Notes: a model not told the origin generated them from the letters alone. A stretch of 64,000 nucleotides of DNA from Eutypella sp. D-1 (GCA_023313575.1 JAJTTP010000005.1:1612001-1676000), one strand, 5' to 3'; numbered from the stretch's first letter, positions 9,522 through 22,908 are shown. Numbers and translations: made by a program.

Positions 9522-12500
9522 TTATTGCCAATCGCGTCCGCTGGGCTTCCTCCGCGCGCGAAAGTAGTCGTATGCCATCGGGTCTTGTCCGGGAGTCATG
9601 GAGTCTTCTTCCTGAGGTAGACCGCCGTAGCCCCGGGGACCGCCGCCTAGCATACCTGCACCGCCAGGAGCCCTAACTGGGCTGTGAGCCCTGGGTGCGG
9701 GCGCCGCCATCGGCATCGCTGCCGCGTTACTCACCAGACCGGAGTTGCTGTCGTTCCCGTGCGCATAAAACGGACTCCGCGACCTGCTGTGCTGCTCCTG
9801 TGGTGTCGCATACGGGCTCACTAGTGACTGTTGATACATGCCTGGGGTGCCAGGGCTGCCCATAGAAGGCCCGAGGTTGGGAATCGTCGGCCGGCCGGTG
9901 GGACTAGCGGTTCGCGGCAGGTTCGGGATTCCGGGGCTTCCTGGTCTCGAGTACGGGTCGCTGCCATTCCACGCGCTCCCCGGGGTTCCTGGACGATATA
10001 GATCTACCGGGCGCCCGAAAATGTCGCCGCCGCCATGTTCCGAGGCGAATTCAGAGCGGTTCTTGTAGTACTCGAAATCGAGGCGCGATTCGGGAACAAG
10101 TTCGAAGCCGGGTATTCCTGCAGTCTTACCCGCCTTTCCAGACGCCATATTGTTCAACACATAGGCATCGGAATACCCGGAGGTCGACATCGTGTCTCCG
10201 GAGTCGGCTGCACGACCGTCGGACAACCGACCCTTGTACACCGAGGCAAGGATATTTTGCGCCTTTGCGTGCACCATGGGTGTAATAAGCGGCTTGTATA
10301 ACGCAGGGTGTCCGAACCGGGACGCGAGGCGGTTGTCCCGGGCAAAGGGATCCTTCTGCATGGAATTCTCGATAGTGTTGGTGTTGCGCGTTGAGTAGTA
10401 ATAGATCTTATCATCAAACGTCCTTGCGCAATAAAACTTGAAGAAAATCATGATGAAGGGTAGAGGTAGCGTCGAATAGAACATGGTCATATCGGTGCCG
10501 CGCACCCAGATCGCCAGCCAAGTGACCAAGTTTGACAAAACAGTACCGAAGATGAAGCGGTTGAACAAGATGCGCCAGAAAAGACCGCCAGACTCCGTTT
10601 TAGTAACAAAAATGTACAACAGGAGATACTTCTTAAGCCACACGTCAATCGAAAAGTATAGTGCCGCGGCGGGTAGTACTAATGGCTGAATACCCGAAAA
10701 GCACAAGGCGACCGTAGAGTAGAATAAGAAGTAGTTGTAGTAGCTGGCATAATCGAATGCGGGTGGAGCGGTCAATTCGATCAGTTGTCGCGGTGTCGGA
10801 TTGGAGAATTTGCGCATGAAGAAGCCCCAGATCAGGGTCCAGATCTGTGCCAAGTCAATGGCTGCACCCAAGTTTCTCTGTAGGAGCCAAGTAATCCAAA
10901 AAGGAGAGATGGTGCACAGTGAAATGAACAGGCCTGCTGGGAAGTTCTGTCCACGGATAGCTGCCCACAAATCTGAACCTTTCTTGGTTTCTTCCACCAC
11001 CCCCGAGACAAAACCCCATATCGTACTGAAGAAGGAGAACACGATGAGATTGTTGAAGACGAAAAAGGCGAAGAGCTTAGCCACGACGTGTCGCTCACGT
11101 CCGCTCTTGGTCCGGTCACCCGCACGGATCGAAAGGCGTCGGAAGATGATGGGAAGCAACAGATATATCAAGGACGTGATGGCAGGCGACGCGACACCCT
11201 GCACGATCGACCAGAAACCAGTGCTGGCAGCTAAGGAGTCCTGGAACGCTTTCCAGACTAATCCTAGGTTGTTTAAGTTGACCAGGAAGATGGCAATCAT
11301 GGCGTTGGGCGCGATCCACAAGAACGTCAAGAGAGCGATCCAGAGGCTGATTATAAAACCGCGCCAGCTTCTGGCGGCCGGACTGAGAGGCATATTATCC
11401 CAGATAATATCGTTTGGGCGTGGAGCAAGGGCGACAGTCGTGCCCTCCGGTTTTTTTCTGCGTAGAGTATAGGCAATGCTGTGGGCTTCAGATATGTCGT
11501 CATAACTAGCAAAACCGTATGGAAGGGTATTCCGTTTATCGACATTCATCCGTGCTTCCTTGACTTCCAGTTCCAACTCCTTGATTCTCTGTGTCAGATA
11601 CTCGATGGCATCGACCTTTTGGCCCTTCGGGTACGTGCTATAGGAGGGATCATCTTTAGAAGGTTTACACAACGGTCTGGCGGCAGGAAGATTTTGGGGG
11701 TCCCTGAGATACTTGGCGAGGACACTCTCGAGTTTCCGTACGGCGTGATCGTGCTGCCGAATAAGGTTGGGAAGGTCCTTGACATTCCGGGCGATTGCCG
11801 TGCGCGAAAACGAAGACTCAGGTATGACAGAGTCGATGATTCGCGCGATGCCTTCGTCGCTACCTTTATTCTTCGGTATATCGTTCAACTGTACACCTGT
11901 TAGCACGTGGCATCCCTCATGCAGGGGAGGGAGGGGTTTTGGTTGGTTAGCATTACCATCAAGGTCCGGGCATGCAGACTGTTTTGAAATTCCTCGCTTT
12001 CAAAATATAAGCGGCGAAGCTGTAGGACTCTCCTATAGTTCCACCACAGAAAGCCGCAGATGATGAAGTTGAAGAGATATGCAACGACAATAAGAGCCCA
12101 GAGTGGTTGCTGCCAGACCTTCGATGGCGTGAACCTCATAAGCCACGTTGTTTCCTCGTCGTCCTTTCCAATGCTCTTAGTATAGAACACAGGGAGGAGA
12201 ATGGCGCATCCGACAACAGCTAGAACAAGGAATATGTTACGGCACATGCGGGTAAACCTCATGAATATAGTGGCATCCATGCCGGCATGGCCGATGAACT
12301 CCTTTTCGGTGGTATTCCATAGGGGCACGACCCAGGCATGATACCCCTTTCCTATAGGGGGTGGAGCATGCTTTTCGTCGGCATGTTTTAGCTTGGGGGC
12401 GTATACGACGGAGTTGTGAGGCCGGACGAAGGAGAAACAGATCGCGATGATAGTCGTGAACCCGATAGAAATTCCCAAGGCAGACCAAATAGCACCATCC

Positions 12501-12676
12501 GTGAGCTAATGATGAACTGTTAGCACAATACAAAGACGACCAGGAGGAAGATGCCAGGGACATGTTCATACCCGCTGCTTAAAGGGATTTGCCAAAAGCT
12601 CCAAGAGTTCCTCGCCTGGATTCTTGGCTCCATCTCTTGGTATCAAGTGCTGGGGATCATGTAAGAGCGCCTCCAT
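9522..12676 (-). CDS. CSC1/OSCA-family (DUF221, RSN1-7TM) stress-gated cation channel
   Basis: Three exons, 12572-12676, 11957-12505 and 9522-11888, with introns of 66 and 68 bp, give 1006 residues. The family forms osmosensitive, calcium-permeable cation channels. The N-terminal region has three hydrophobic spans; the second exon ends at ARTLM, which joins to LNDIPK, the family's conserved start of the cytosolic domain. A cytosolic coiled segment follows (about 220-400), then the RSN1-type multi-span core with Trp-rich helices such as WRGFIISLW and SPFWITWLLQRN. The last 200 residues are a Pro/Gly/Ser-rich tail, probably disordered and regulatory. The start was chosen because MEALLHDPQ leads directly through the splice into the first membrane helix. 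The second acceptor could be one of two nearby AGs; I chose the one keeping LNDIPK in phase. Confidence 0.92.
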
Positions 12677-12731
12677 CTTGATGTCGCCGCCAAGGCGCCT
12701 TGGTTGTGAGAACGAATACAAAATGAAAGGC

Positions 12732-12749
12732 GGGGGGGGGGGGGGGGGG
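12732..12749 (+). repeat. Poly-G run (18 bp)
   Basis: An uninterrupted run of 18 G lies about 55 bp upstream of the channel gene's start codon, probably inside its leader or core promoter. Its length is likely to vary between strains or sequence reads. Confidence 0.9.
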
Positions 12750-12976
12750 CTAAAAGCAGTGAGCGGCCCCTGGTGAGCAGCCCCTAAGGTTCAGATAGGT
12801 AGGCTCTAGACAGTCGGCAACTGAAGTAACGACGGTGGGTCGGTGATGATAGGGTTGCTTGGATTGGTGAACAAGTCGTTTAACGTTTAAGCAAGACACG
12901 AGGTGGTGAGATGGAGGTGGGACTCAGAAAGGTGGCAGGGTAAGGCGGGTAAGGCAAGGCGCAGCGGACGGGTAGT

Positions 12977-13021
12977 AGACCAGACCAGACCAGGCCAGAC
13001 AAGACAAGACGAGACGAGACA
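12977..13021 (+). repeat. AGACC/AGACA/AGACG pentamer microsatellite
   Basis: About nine tandem 5-bp units that drift from AGACC through AGACA to AGACG. There is no open frame of interest across it. Confidence 0.85.
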
Positions 13022-13221
13022 AGTTCCGTAGTTAACGTCAATGCCTTCTTCGTCCCTGCTCCGTTCTGCTTTTTTGTGCCTTATCAAAAGTTTCTACAGT
13101 ACAGCTGCCCACGGCACGGACGCACTATACCCCGTATACCGAACTCAGGTGGGACTCGCTGTGTAGTACGTCGTGTGTAGTATGCCGTGATACGAAATAG
13201 TCAGGTAGTGACGAAGTGGAA

Positions 13222-13322
13222 ATTCGACAACTCGACAACTCGACAACTCGACAACTCGACAACTCGACAACTCGACAATTCGGCAATTCGGCAATTCGAC
13301 AATTAGACGATTAGACGATTCG
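13222..13322 (+). repeat. 8-bp tandem repeat (TCGACAAC)
   Basis: Roughly seven near-perfect copies of an 8-bp unit (TCGACAAC) decay at the right edge into variants such as TCGGCAAT and TAGACGAT. There are no spacers, so it is a minisatellite, not a CRISPR array. Confidence 0.9.
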
Positions 13323-13484
13323 ATAAGGTCGGCGGCACAAAGGAGACGCAAACGAGTGATGCGCCTCGATTGTTGTCGTCAGAAAGATCGAAAATTTGAA
13401 TATGGAGTGAAGTACCCCTAGACCCAAGTTCCTACATACACATGTAGGCCCAGATAGTATGCAGGTAGGTAGTTAGTAGTAAGG

Positions 13485-13520
13485 GGGGAGGGGGGTTGGT
13501 TAGGGTTGGTTAGGGTTGGG
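13485..13520 (+). repeat. Telomere-like G-rich tract
   Basis: A G-rich stretch passes into GGTTGGTTAGGG units, with TTAGGG twice separated by TTGG. TTAGGG is the usual filamentous-fungal telomere repeat, but two copies could also occur by chance in such G/T-rich DNA. Confidence 0.5.
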
Positions 13521-16500
13521 ATGGATTCTAAGAAACGAGTGTAAGAGAATAAAGAATAGATAGGGAAGGGTCCAATCCAATTCCAAGTTGACAGGGTCTA
13601 AGTATGTCGTAATTGGCCGGAGAGTTCAACGAACCAGAATACGGAACACGGAAATACGGAAAATGCTTAAGAAGGAATGGCTGGCCACCTTAGGTAAGGG
13701 GGGAAGCCAAGTTTGAAGGTGAAGGTGAAGGCGAAGAGGGAGAAGAAGGGGGAAAAAAGAGGATCATGGATACGAAGGCTTGAAAGGCGAAAAAAGGTAA
13801 GAAAGGGCCAGAAGGGTTTAGTCGAAAGATCCGCCCGCCCTACTGCCTACCTGCCGTCCACCAGCTACCTAGTCTCTAGTGTGCCAAGGATCCGCATACA
13901 GCATACATACATACAATGTACTTTGTTCACTCACTCGCCCACCCGGCAAGCTCAAGCAAATCGAGGGTTGGTATCTACCCACCTGGGCAGATATACACAC
14001 AGGTACCCAGGGGGCACTTGCCATACCTGTGAACAAGTGCCTATATTAAGTACCTACGGAGAGTTACTTAGTGGACAATGCGAGCAAGACCAGCTGAAAC
14101 TGCACACCACATACACCAATCTCTATATCGGCCATTTATCTCATGTAAGTATTTTCCTTCCACTCTAATGCCCAAATACCTTTAACGGCTCCAGCCGAAA
14201 ACTACCTACAGGAGAACGATCTCGATGTGGTATGCACATGCACACTGACGACCATACATATACGTGTACAACATACTACTTACGTCCATACAGGTGTAAT
14301 TAGGTACAATCGTGGGTAGGTGGATACGTACCTTGCATACCTACCAGGTAGGGTACTCTACCTACCTATCAGTTACTTCAGGTACCTTTTGTAAACGGAA
14401 AATTCCCGACCACCTAGATGCACCAAACGTAACATCAACCCAGCCAGACCAGCTAGATGCACTCGTAGATCGTGGATCAAGTCGATCATGTACTTGATAG
14501 TTTAGCGCCCCTCTAAATACAGTGCATACAGCCGCTAAGATGCATACATAACACTGATAACAGGCAACCAGGAACTAGGGCAGAGACGGCAGTGGTACAC
14601 ACACAAAGTGACAAGGAAATAAATGTTCGTGGTACCAGACTGTAACAGCACTACCACATCTACCACCGGTTTCTTGCGACGTTAGACGACGTTTAGATAA
14701 GCCACGATTGGTATACACTGCATCCATATATGTTTTTTCAAGTTGACATCGTCATTTTGTGTGTGTACCTGAGGATGCATCAGCCGGGAATGGTTGTGTT
14801 CCCGACGGGTTGGTCTGCTCAGGAGATGCCGCTAACTAAGGTACCCCGGAACTTAAACGGACTATAAAACCCTATCCGTAGTTGCCCCTGAATCTTCCAA
14901 GGTTTACTTCCAATTGGTTTTTCCCTTGAGTTAACCCAGAACTACAGAGAACAAAAACGTGGATTTTGAGTCCAAAGTGACATGGATTTTTACCTACTTA
15001 AGGTACCCGGCCAACGGGTAAGGTGCCGACTGTGAAAAGCAACTGCATTTCTCTATGTATACGCATTTTTCAACATTTGTATGTTCCATTCTTTGTCCCC
15101 GCTAGAACTTCTTCCATACCAGGATATCCATCGGGCGTATCAGAGGCATACGTGGATATAAACCGTCCAGTTCTGAAGAATGCCGATCTGATCCAGGGCA
15201 GGTTAACCATGGTATATATAGTAGTAAATGGCTTGACGGCATGATAACCCTTAATACATATGTAATTGCCGTGTGTATAGAAACAAATCGTCTCTAAAAC
15301 ATAGCATCTCCGTACTCCAGATAAGTACTAAACTCTAAGTGAGCTATTTTTAAACTTGTGAACCCCCCGGGCCTCGTCCCTTCTCTTGGCCGCGTTATGA
15401 ACTTCCAGGCTAGTTTACTTATGGCTTCGGCATAACCACAACCTTCCAATAGCAGGCCAGAAAGCGGAAACGGCCAGGGATTCGGGCATTTTAGGTATTA
15501 AGAAATACGAACTGCCATTCTCAGCTGCAAGACAACCCTGAACTGCCTACTATGTAACAACAACAAAAAAAAAACCCTTCAGAGGAAGAAAAATAGAGAC
15601 ACCACCACCGCCATCAAGCACGTCTGCAGGCCTACGCGTCTGACCGAAACGGTCACGACCATCTGCGACTTGATGCAAGATAAGCGTCACGCATTCATTC
15701 GTCCACTTGACATACATAGGACAAGGTGGGGTTACTTTTTCTTTTGTCTGTCAACAATACCCATGGATTGGTTGCTACCCGCCAGCCAACTCAACGAAGC
15801 AGCAATGGAGGCCTCTCTTACATCGGTTACGATTCCATCAGCTCTGACACTATCAAGAGAAGTTTGTAATTCGCGCGCAGTCTTTGCTTACTAGGCGGTT
15901 CGTGTTTGAGACGTGTTGCAACTGGCTACGATTGCTTTTGCTTCTAGAAATGGAATTACTAAGTACTACATTTTCCTTATCGTCTGGTCGTACATGCATA
16001 CGGAAGACGATATCCGTTCCCACACCTTCGATATTATTATCTTGGGCTGCTTGGCTTGGCTTTGTTCGCCAAAAAGAAATAATTACACGGTCCCGTGTGC
16101 GCCGTTTTTGCCGTCTACACTCTTGAAGAAGGTCGGGCCGGCCCCACACCTCACCGCCGTTTTCCAAAGAGCTTGCCTATCCATACTTAGATACCTAGAT
16201 AGACAGGCATGGAGCAAGTAGCCGTGGCAAGACCGGCATCACTTTGGAATGTCGGATATCCGGGACTACCAGCTCACCTTTTTCGGGTTCATACTAGAGA
16301 CCAGCGACCGAAGTGCGAATGCAGCCGGAATCCGAAGTAGAAGATCGATCAGGGTAATTTAAGCCATGGTCTGCTTTTGGTTCCTTTACATTGCAGCTTA
16401 TCGATTCCTCGAAGATGGCACATGACCCCCATCTGAGCAGCACAGCGCAAGCGCACGTCCTAAACCCTCCGCGCCAATGCAATCACACACGCACCCCGCC

Positions 16501-17610
16501 CCCGCGCACATCCGCCTTGTGGGGATCTCTAAGCGATGATGCGAGCAGTTGAAAACAAGGCGGGCAACGGGGCGTGAAATACCACTATGTAGACCATGAC
16601 AGTACGGGGCTACCGAGCGTTGCTCCAAGCGTTAGCTAAATGGGTTGACAGGAAAGACGCCGGAGACCAGCGCTGCCCATCCCTATCATTCCCCGAGGCC
16701 AGTTCTAATTACACAGGGCGACATCCGGACGCTGCGTACACAGTAGTCTGGATACCACCACGCATACATAGCATTGGGCGAGTTGGAGGCCATGCATTGC
16801 GCGTTTTGCGACGCCGGCGACATATGAGCTTTGGCGTGTCGTTAGACAGAGATTGATGAGACGCCCTAGACGCCACTATATTCTCCTTGATTGCGCACAT
16901 CGATGCTATGACGACTCCGTGGTAACTAGCTAGTTTACTATGTAGTCTAATCTATAATCGCCAACTTTCGAAAAGCAGCCGTCGCCTGCCTCAGAAAACC
17001 AAAACATATATGGTACTGCGTACGCATGCGTTGACCGAACCAGTTGAGAGAGATGGTCTCCAAAAAACCGGCATTGTCTCACCATACTATGGTACGCGAA
17101 CGCCATCGTCGCTTTTTTTTTTTAGCGCCAGCGCCCTTACGTATGTACATAGTTCGGCCCAGGCACAAGGGGCTCGCGAGCTAATACAAAGTTACCCGAT
17201 GACGCGGTTGAGTTGGTGTGCTTGGCAGCGTCGTCGAGTGCTGTATCCACATTAATCAAGAAAGGGCCCGGTCTAGAACGAAGACCGGCCGAAGAAGCAT
17301 GCGCCGGCGGACTTGTATGGTCGTCACTAGCCAGGGGCACCGAGAACTTTCACTGCCATGAGGGCGGTATCACAAAATCGAAAAAATCATGAGTGTGGGA
17401 GATACGCTGTACGCGAGCTGTAAATTTTTCTGGCGCTGATATGAAAGCAATGAACTAAACGAGTGCAACGGGCGCCGGGAGCCCTTACGTGTAGACGACA
17501 CGGATTGATAGCAAACAAAAACAAAGACTGAAGAGAAGAAGAATTAAAAGGGAACACCTTCTTAACTGAATAGAAGTGCGCGGAAAGTCAGGCACGCTGC
17601 CTCCAGCAGT

Positions 17611-19028
17611 CTATCGCTTGATGGCGTCCGCAGCGGCATAGTACGCCGGCTTGGTCTTCCAATCCTTGTCGAAGAGCAGAGGATTTTCATTCTTCCTCCA
17701 GGATTCCTAAGTCACCCAAGAGGGTTAGTTCTTCTAGCTTTCGAGCTGGCTGCGTGGGATGGGACTGTAGCTTTATCCCACAGAGAGGAGAGAGGAGGTT
17801 TCTTACAACATCGCCGACACCCCACGTGGTGATGCCGACGCACTTGGACACCTTCATGCAGGCGTCGGCCGCCCGCCAGTAGTCGTCGCTGCCGGCATTG
17901 GCGATGTCCAGTTCCGTGATCGCCACTTCCTTGACGCCCGTGCCGGCGAGCGCGTCCAGCGCCGCCTTCAGGTTGTTGGCGCCGCCTTCGCCGAGGTGGC
18001 ACTGCGAGCCTGCATGTGACGCGTGTATTAGAATTGCCTATTCGACCCATATCCGCAGGAGGGTAGAAGGGATAAGGGGTATGAAGCTGGAGGGCGTCCC
18101 GGTCTTACCGATACCGTGGATGGGAACACCAGCCTGAATCCACTTCTTGACATGGGGCACGACGCCGACGGACAACTGTGCATAGTTTGGTCTATCCAAG
18201 TTGTAGTCGTTATAGTAGAGCACCGCGTTCGGGTCGGCGGCGTGCGCGGCCTCAAAGGCGATGCGCACGAAGTCCTCGCCCAGCACATCGTAGAAGACCG
18301 ACGATCGGAAAGAGCCATCGTCTTTGAAGATCTCGTTGACGACGTCCTTTTTGTTTAGGTTGAGATCTAAGGTTAGCCTGCGCCGTCTGAAGTAAAGGGC
18401 AAACGCTGCAGAGGGGCACCAGCGAAAACACCCCTATCCCAACACACTTACCCAGGCTCGGATGCGCCCCTTGTACCGACCCACGACGGTCTTGATGTGG
18501 GTTTGGATGACCGAAGTCAGCTCCTTCTTATCCTTGATGGCCTTCACCCAGTCAGGTAGCGACTGGAAATCTCTTCCGCCATCTAGACGATCCCCATCCC
18601 GTCGTTAGCACGCAGCGAATGACGAACATATATAAGGGGAAAACGAGACACTAACGCCAGATGAGAGTGTGGCCGCGGATACTCTTGCCATTATCTTCGG
18701 CCCACTTGACGAGCGCATCAGCGGCGTCGAAGTTGAATTGTCCGCGCTGGGGCTGCGTGGCCTTCCACTTGAGGCTGTTCTCCGGCGTGACCTGCCCGAA
18801 GTCCTTCTTAAGGATGGTCTCCTCCGGCTTCTTCCCCTGGTCCTTGAAGTGCTGCGCCTCCGTCGCCGCCCCGAAGTACAGCTTGCCCTTGCTTTTCATC
18901 AGCTGGTCGATACTGGTCTCCGCCTGCCGCTTCATAACCGCAGCCTCGTCGACGGCCTCGGACACCGGAGAGGGCGCCGCGAAAGCCACGAGGGGCCCGA
19001 GGAGCAGTGCGAGGAATTGGGCTTTCAT
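17611..19028 (-). CDS. Secreted endo-1,4-beta-xylanase, glycoside hydrolase family 10
   Basis: Five exons (18656-19028, 18452-18582, 18109-18346, 17807-18009, 17611-17706) with introns of 73-105 bp give 346 residues. GH10 enzymes cut the beta-1,4 backbone of xylan with retention. A signal peptide (about 1-17) precedes a short pro-region ending in Lys-Arg near residue 34, a Kex2-like site. The single catalytic (beta/alpha)8 domain shows [23 protein letters not shown] (acid/base Glu173) and TELD (nucleophile Glu280), then the WGVGD...ESW segment and LLFDKDW near the end. Every splice restores one of these blocks, which supports the model. The first donor is GTTAGT, weaker than usual. No carbohydrate-binding module or Ser/Thr linker is present. 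The gene stands alone in gene-poor DNA. Confidence 0.94.
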
Positions 19029-19177
19029 CCTGACCAGGGGGAAGTTACGCGAGTTGAGAGGGGCTGGTCTGGTGGTAAACTGGATACTTTGATTGTTGTG
19101 AAGTATGATCTTCTTCGTAATGAATCCATGGGTATGATCTATTCAGTCCCAAGATCGTGAAGGGGGGCCAAGCGTTC

Positions 19178-19188
19178 ATTTTATATTC
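19178..19188 (-). promoter_or_regulatory. TATA-like element of the xylanase gene
   Basis: Read on the minus strand, AATATAAAA lies about 155 bp upstream of the xylanase ATG. I did not find a convincing GGCTAAA (XlnR-type) site close to it. Confidence 0.35.
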
Positions 19189-20977
19189 GTTGGTCGTGTT
19201 GTGTCGCGCCGTTCTAAGATGTGTTGCTTCTATCTGGGGTTTGGGCTATACCAAGGTCCTCCAGATACGAAGAAGTCGCCGTCGGGCCATTACCGCTGGG
19301 ATCGTCTGCCTGACTGCTCATGGTAGGATGCCTCCCGTGGAAGAGCGTACACGGCCAGCCTTTCTTTGTCCCATAACCATAATCACGGTGAACGCGGTTG
19401 CGTGCTTTGCGGAGCCAATCGCAATCGTCCTGAGGCGAGCGCTCGCCGGTCTCTTCGCATAATAGAGCTCCTGAGGAAATGGGTGGCTTTTTCGACAACA
19501 TGCCAAGATTCGCTCTCACGCCAATTGTGACCCTGATAACCCCTGCAGCCCTATGAGCTGGAGTCGAGGCCGCCCCCCATTCACCCCAGATATCAGCGCG
19601 CTCCGCATCATCCATGGCGCCAGAAATAAAGCCACTCTTCGAGGCACACAGGCGAGGCTATATTGGGGATGCATACGGTGAGACCGAAGGGCCTGGCGCG
19701 CTTTCGCTCATCTTAATTTGACCTCGTTGTTAACATTCTACCCTTCGGCATTAAGGCATGACGGCAGGTTGTAGAACTCGGCACCCCTAGATGCAGATAA
19801 GCAACCCTCAGCCCTACAAGATTCCTCGCAGCATATTCTCCATGCGTGTCAGCTAAACCGCTACCGTGAAGTTTATACCTTTGCGATCCATCCGAAAAGA
19901 TCCATGCGCACTCCCGTCACGCAGGGGCGTATCTCCAAGTATTGTGCATTGCATGTGTATTCGAATGCGCTTGGGGGCCATATACTTTTAGGCTAGACAA
20001 TGCAGTATGAACAGAGATATGCATTCTCTAATGAGCTCATCTAGAACCCAGCTTTGATTATCTTTATTTGGTGACGGAGGCATTTGAAATATTTGCAAGC
20101 TTAGGGATTGCGAGCACCACTTGTTACTTCAACAACTATCTGACATCATATGAAATATCATGAGTAATGTCATTGTGCCATGCTCGCTTACCCTGGTTCG
20201 CGGCTGCCCAGCGTAACCTATTCATTGGTCAATCCCTCAATCGCCAACGCGCATCAGCTGGTGTGGGCTAGAACCCCTATTTCAGATCTTAGGGCTGAAT
20301 GCATGACGCCAGCTCCGACCTCCCCTTGCGTTCACACTCATACTATAATTCAGGACTGCTATCACGTACCAGCAGCAGTGTGATTGATGCTAACTCGACC
20401 GCGTAGCGAACTGTCGATGTGATATCATTGTTCTACACTACGTGGCTCGGCGTTTCCTAGTCCTGGCCGATACACCCTAAGCTGCCCATAAAACAAGATG
20501 ATCACATTTCCCCAACAGCAGGTCAGCCGATGGGATGCCCCCTTCAGACTCGGAAACCTCCGCCATTCCATCTTGATTCGTTATGAAGGTAACATAGGAA
20601 CACCTCAACCGCTTCCATCAGCCTGGTGCCAATGCCCACCGCTTTCCCAGCTATACTGTGGTCACCGTCGTAGCATCTAGGCTCGCAAATCCCAGACTAG
20701 TACAACTTCGTCTATATTGTGCTGACGTTTCCTCGTGCCAACATCGTCATGACTGGAGAGTAGGGAGCTCTGATGCTGCTCCTGAGGCTGCTTAAGTTTA
20801 GACCATACCTATAATGAGAAGTGTCTGGCCAGGTACCAAGCGATAGCCATCGTGAGGGGTTACCTTGGACTTAATATGAGTACCCACTACGCTTCTACGC
20901 GCTTAATGATAAGCAGTAGAATAGATACCAAATAGCTTTTCAGGCATTGAGAGATTACGCTCAACTTGATTATCGAG

Positions 20978-20992
20978 CCCCCCCCCCCCCCC
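20978..20992 (+). repeat. Poly-C run (15 bp)
   Basis: An uninterrupted run of 15 C in intergenic DNA, one of three such long G/C homopolymers in the window. Confidence 0.9.
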
Positions 20993-21847
20993 GCCCTCCC
21001 TGGCTCGTTGCTCATTAACAGGGATGTATATGAGAACTTCGTAGACAGTGACGTGAATCCACAATCAATCCTCATCAGGTTGCAGGCATGTTGTGGTTTG
21101 GGTCACTATAATATACCATGAGCCAAGAAGATTCGAATAAACAGGATGGATGACTTGCTATTCTAATGAGAACACGATGCTTCATAGGGCGTCGATGATG
21201 GCTTAGTCGGGTGAGCATGTTCAGGAGCCGGGCTCCGCCGTGCGGGACAAGAGAGAGCGAGTCGCAGAGGTGCGAAACTATGCTTCATGTATAATCCAAC
21301 CCTAGTACTCTGTGCAGGAACCGGCGAGCCTGAGGCCTCGAGTTGATTATTAAAGCTATGTCCTAGACCCGGTTGTAACGTGGGTGATCTTGGTTGACCT
21401 GGATGGCGTCTCGAGGCCCGCCATCCCTCTCTGCATTTGGCCCAGAACTATCACCCGGGTACATATATTGCCTTGAATGCAGCGAAAACTGGCCTGTTGG
21501 CGCTGTTCCTTTCATTTTGGCGGGGAGTTGGCTTTTCTTTGGGAGGGGGCGGGGCGCAAGGCAAGGATCCACGGAACTACACATGCCTGGTTGCTTGTGC
21601 AGCTTGCTATCCTCCATACTGGCCGAAGAATGTATATTTGCCCATAACAAGTTTAATACATAAGTGTGTATATACACGAAAGCAGTTGCCTAGATCTCAC
21701 CAAAAACCCGGTCGAGAGGAGCCCGCCCACCTCAAGTTTTCCCAGTTACACCAGCGGATCCCAGATTGCCGCCAACCCCCGCAATCATTGAAAGAAAGTC
21801 ACCTTGAACACCGAACCAGCTAGGAGATTGAGATACGAAGTCTGGGT

Positions 21848-22908
21848 TTATGAAAGCTCAGCGGCACCCTGACTCCTGGTCTTCCTGTTGGTCCTGCCGA
21901 CGGGCGCAGCGGGCTTCTTCTCTTTCTTGGAGCGGCTTCTCTTTGGGGCAGTACCACCATTCTCACCACTGTTAGCAATCGCTTCGTTTGAGCCGTTCGG
22001 CTTCTGTTTCTTTACAGCCGGCTCATCTCCTGCTGTGCCGTTGAGAGTCGTTTCAGTTGCGACAGGTTCGATGGGGGCGACATCATCAGCCTTCCTCTTG
22101 TCCCCAGCATTAGGATCAGCCTTTGCAGAACCGGCATTCGACGTATCAGTCCCTCCTGAGACTGTCTCAGATGTCTTTGCTGTCTCAGGTGCTATATCCA
22201 GTTTAGGTGCATTGGCGACAGCAGGTGGGTTTGCAGCAGTTAGTTCCTCATCTCTGACTTCCTCAACCGACACAGGCTTCGGCGATAACTTAGCCTCAGC
22301 ATCAGAGGGAGCAGGTGCGGTTGTTGTTGTTGGCTCTGCTGGAGGCAGCTGTGATACTGGCGCGAGGACCTGATCGGTCTGCTTGTCCGGCGGTTGGGCC
22401 AATTTGTCAGCTGCGTTAAGCTTGCTTGATGCCTCTTCCTTGGCGACCGGTGGATGCTCTTCCTTGTTCAACGCAGTAGTGGGGGCGGGAGCTACGTCAG
22501 CTTGTGTCTGTGTCACGGGATTTGGCGGTATGAGCGGAGTGGCTGCCGCCTTCCCAGCATCGGCGGCGGCTGACGGCACGCCTGCTACGGAATTGGTAGG
22601 GTTTGTCTCCGCTGATTTGGCGGTGTCCGTTGCAGCAACAGAAGGACCGCCATTGCTGGGGACCTCAGGTTGGGTGACTGAATACAGTTAGTCACACTGT
22701 ATGCCATGCCTGTACCGTGATATAGTTTGGGCTGCCTGGGTTGGTAGCTTGTGCTGATTCGTCGCAAGCCATCAATGGCATGGAAATAAACCAATCAATA
22801 TCGCAGCAATTTACAGGGCATCGACGAGAGGGTCTGAAAGGGGTTGAGAATGGATTCGCGCATGACGATACCTTTGTTGATACTCTCAATTACGTTGTTG
22901 GCGGCCAT
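21848..22908 (-). CDS. Low-complexity Ala/Pro/Glu-rich protein with basic nuclear-type C-terminus
   Basis: Two exons, 22872-22908 and 21848-22677, with a 194-bp intron ending in CTAAC...TTCAG, give 288 residues beginning MAANNVIESINK. The body is almost wholly Ala, Pro, Thr, Glu and Lys with no recognised domain and is probably disordered. A KRKADD patch (near residue 205) and a basic C-terminus (KRSRSKKEKK and GRTNRKTRS) look like nuclear localisation or nucleic-acid-contact sequences, so a chromatin-linked role is possible but unproven. The first exon is short (12 codons plus one base), and its intron is longer than most here. If the join is wrong, translation could start inside the second exon instead. 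The family is not recognised. Confidence 0.65.

Larger units (their letters stand above)
12677..17610. other. Long gene-poor region
   Basis: Nearly 5 kb without a supported gene. Open frames are short, rich in basic or low-complexity residues, and none shows a known motif or a plausible splice continuation. The left third is filled with simple repeats, listed separately. Short motifs of the ACCTAGGT/ACCTACCT type recur around 13440-14400. Confidence 0.5.
19029..21847. other. Gene-poor spacer
   Basis: About 2.8 kb without a supported gene. It contains the xylanase promoter at its left edge and a 15-bp poly-C run at 20978-20992. Open frames are short and lack motifs. Confidence 0.5.

Noticed and set aside
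13222..13322. Array resembling regularly spaced repeats
   Set aside because: Units are 8 bp and directly abut without unique spacers, so this is a minisatellite and not a CRISPR array.
13713..14168. 151-codon plus-strand frame starting with Lys-rich repeats
   Set aside because: The start is a purine microsatellite, and the remainder has no motif or splice continuation.
15853..16221. Overlapping 80-104 codon frames on both strands in the gene-poor region
   Set aside because: They overlap on both strands, none has motifs, and no transposon or known family was recognised.
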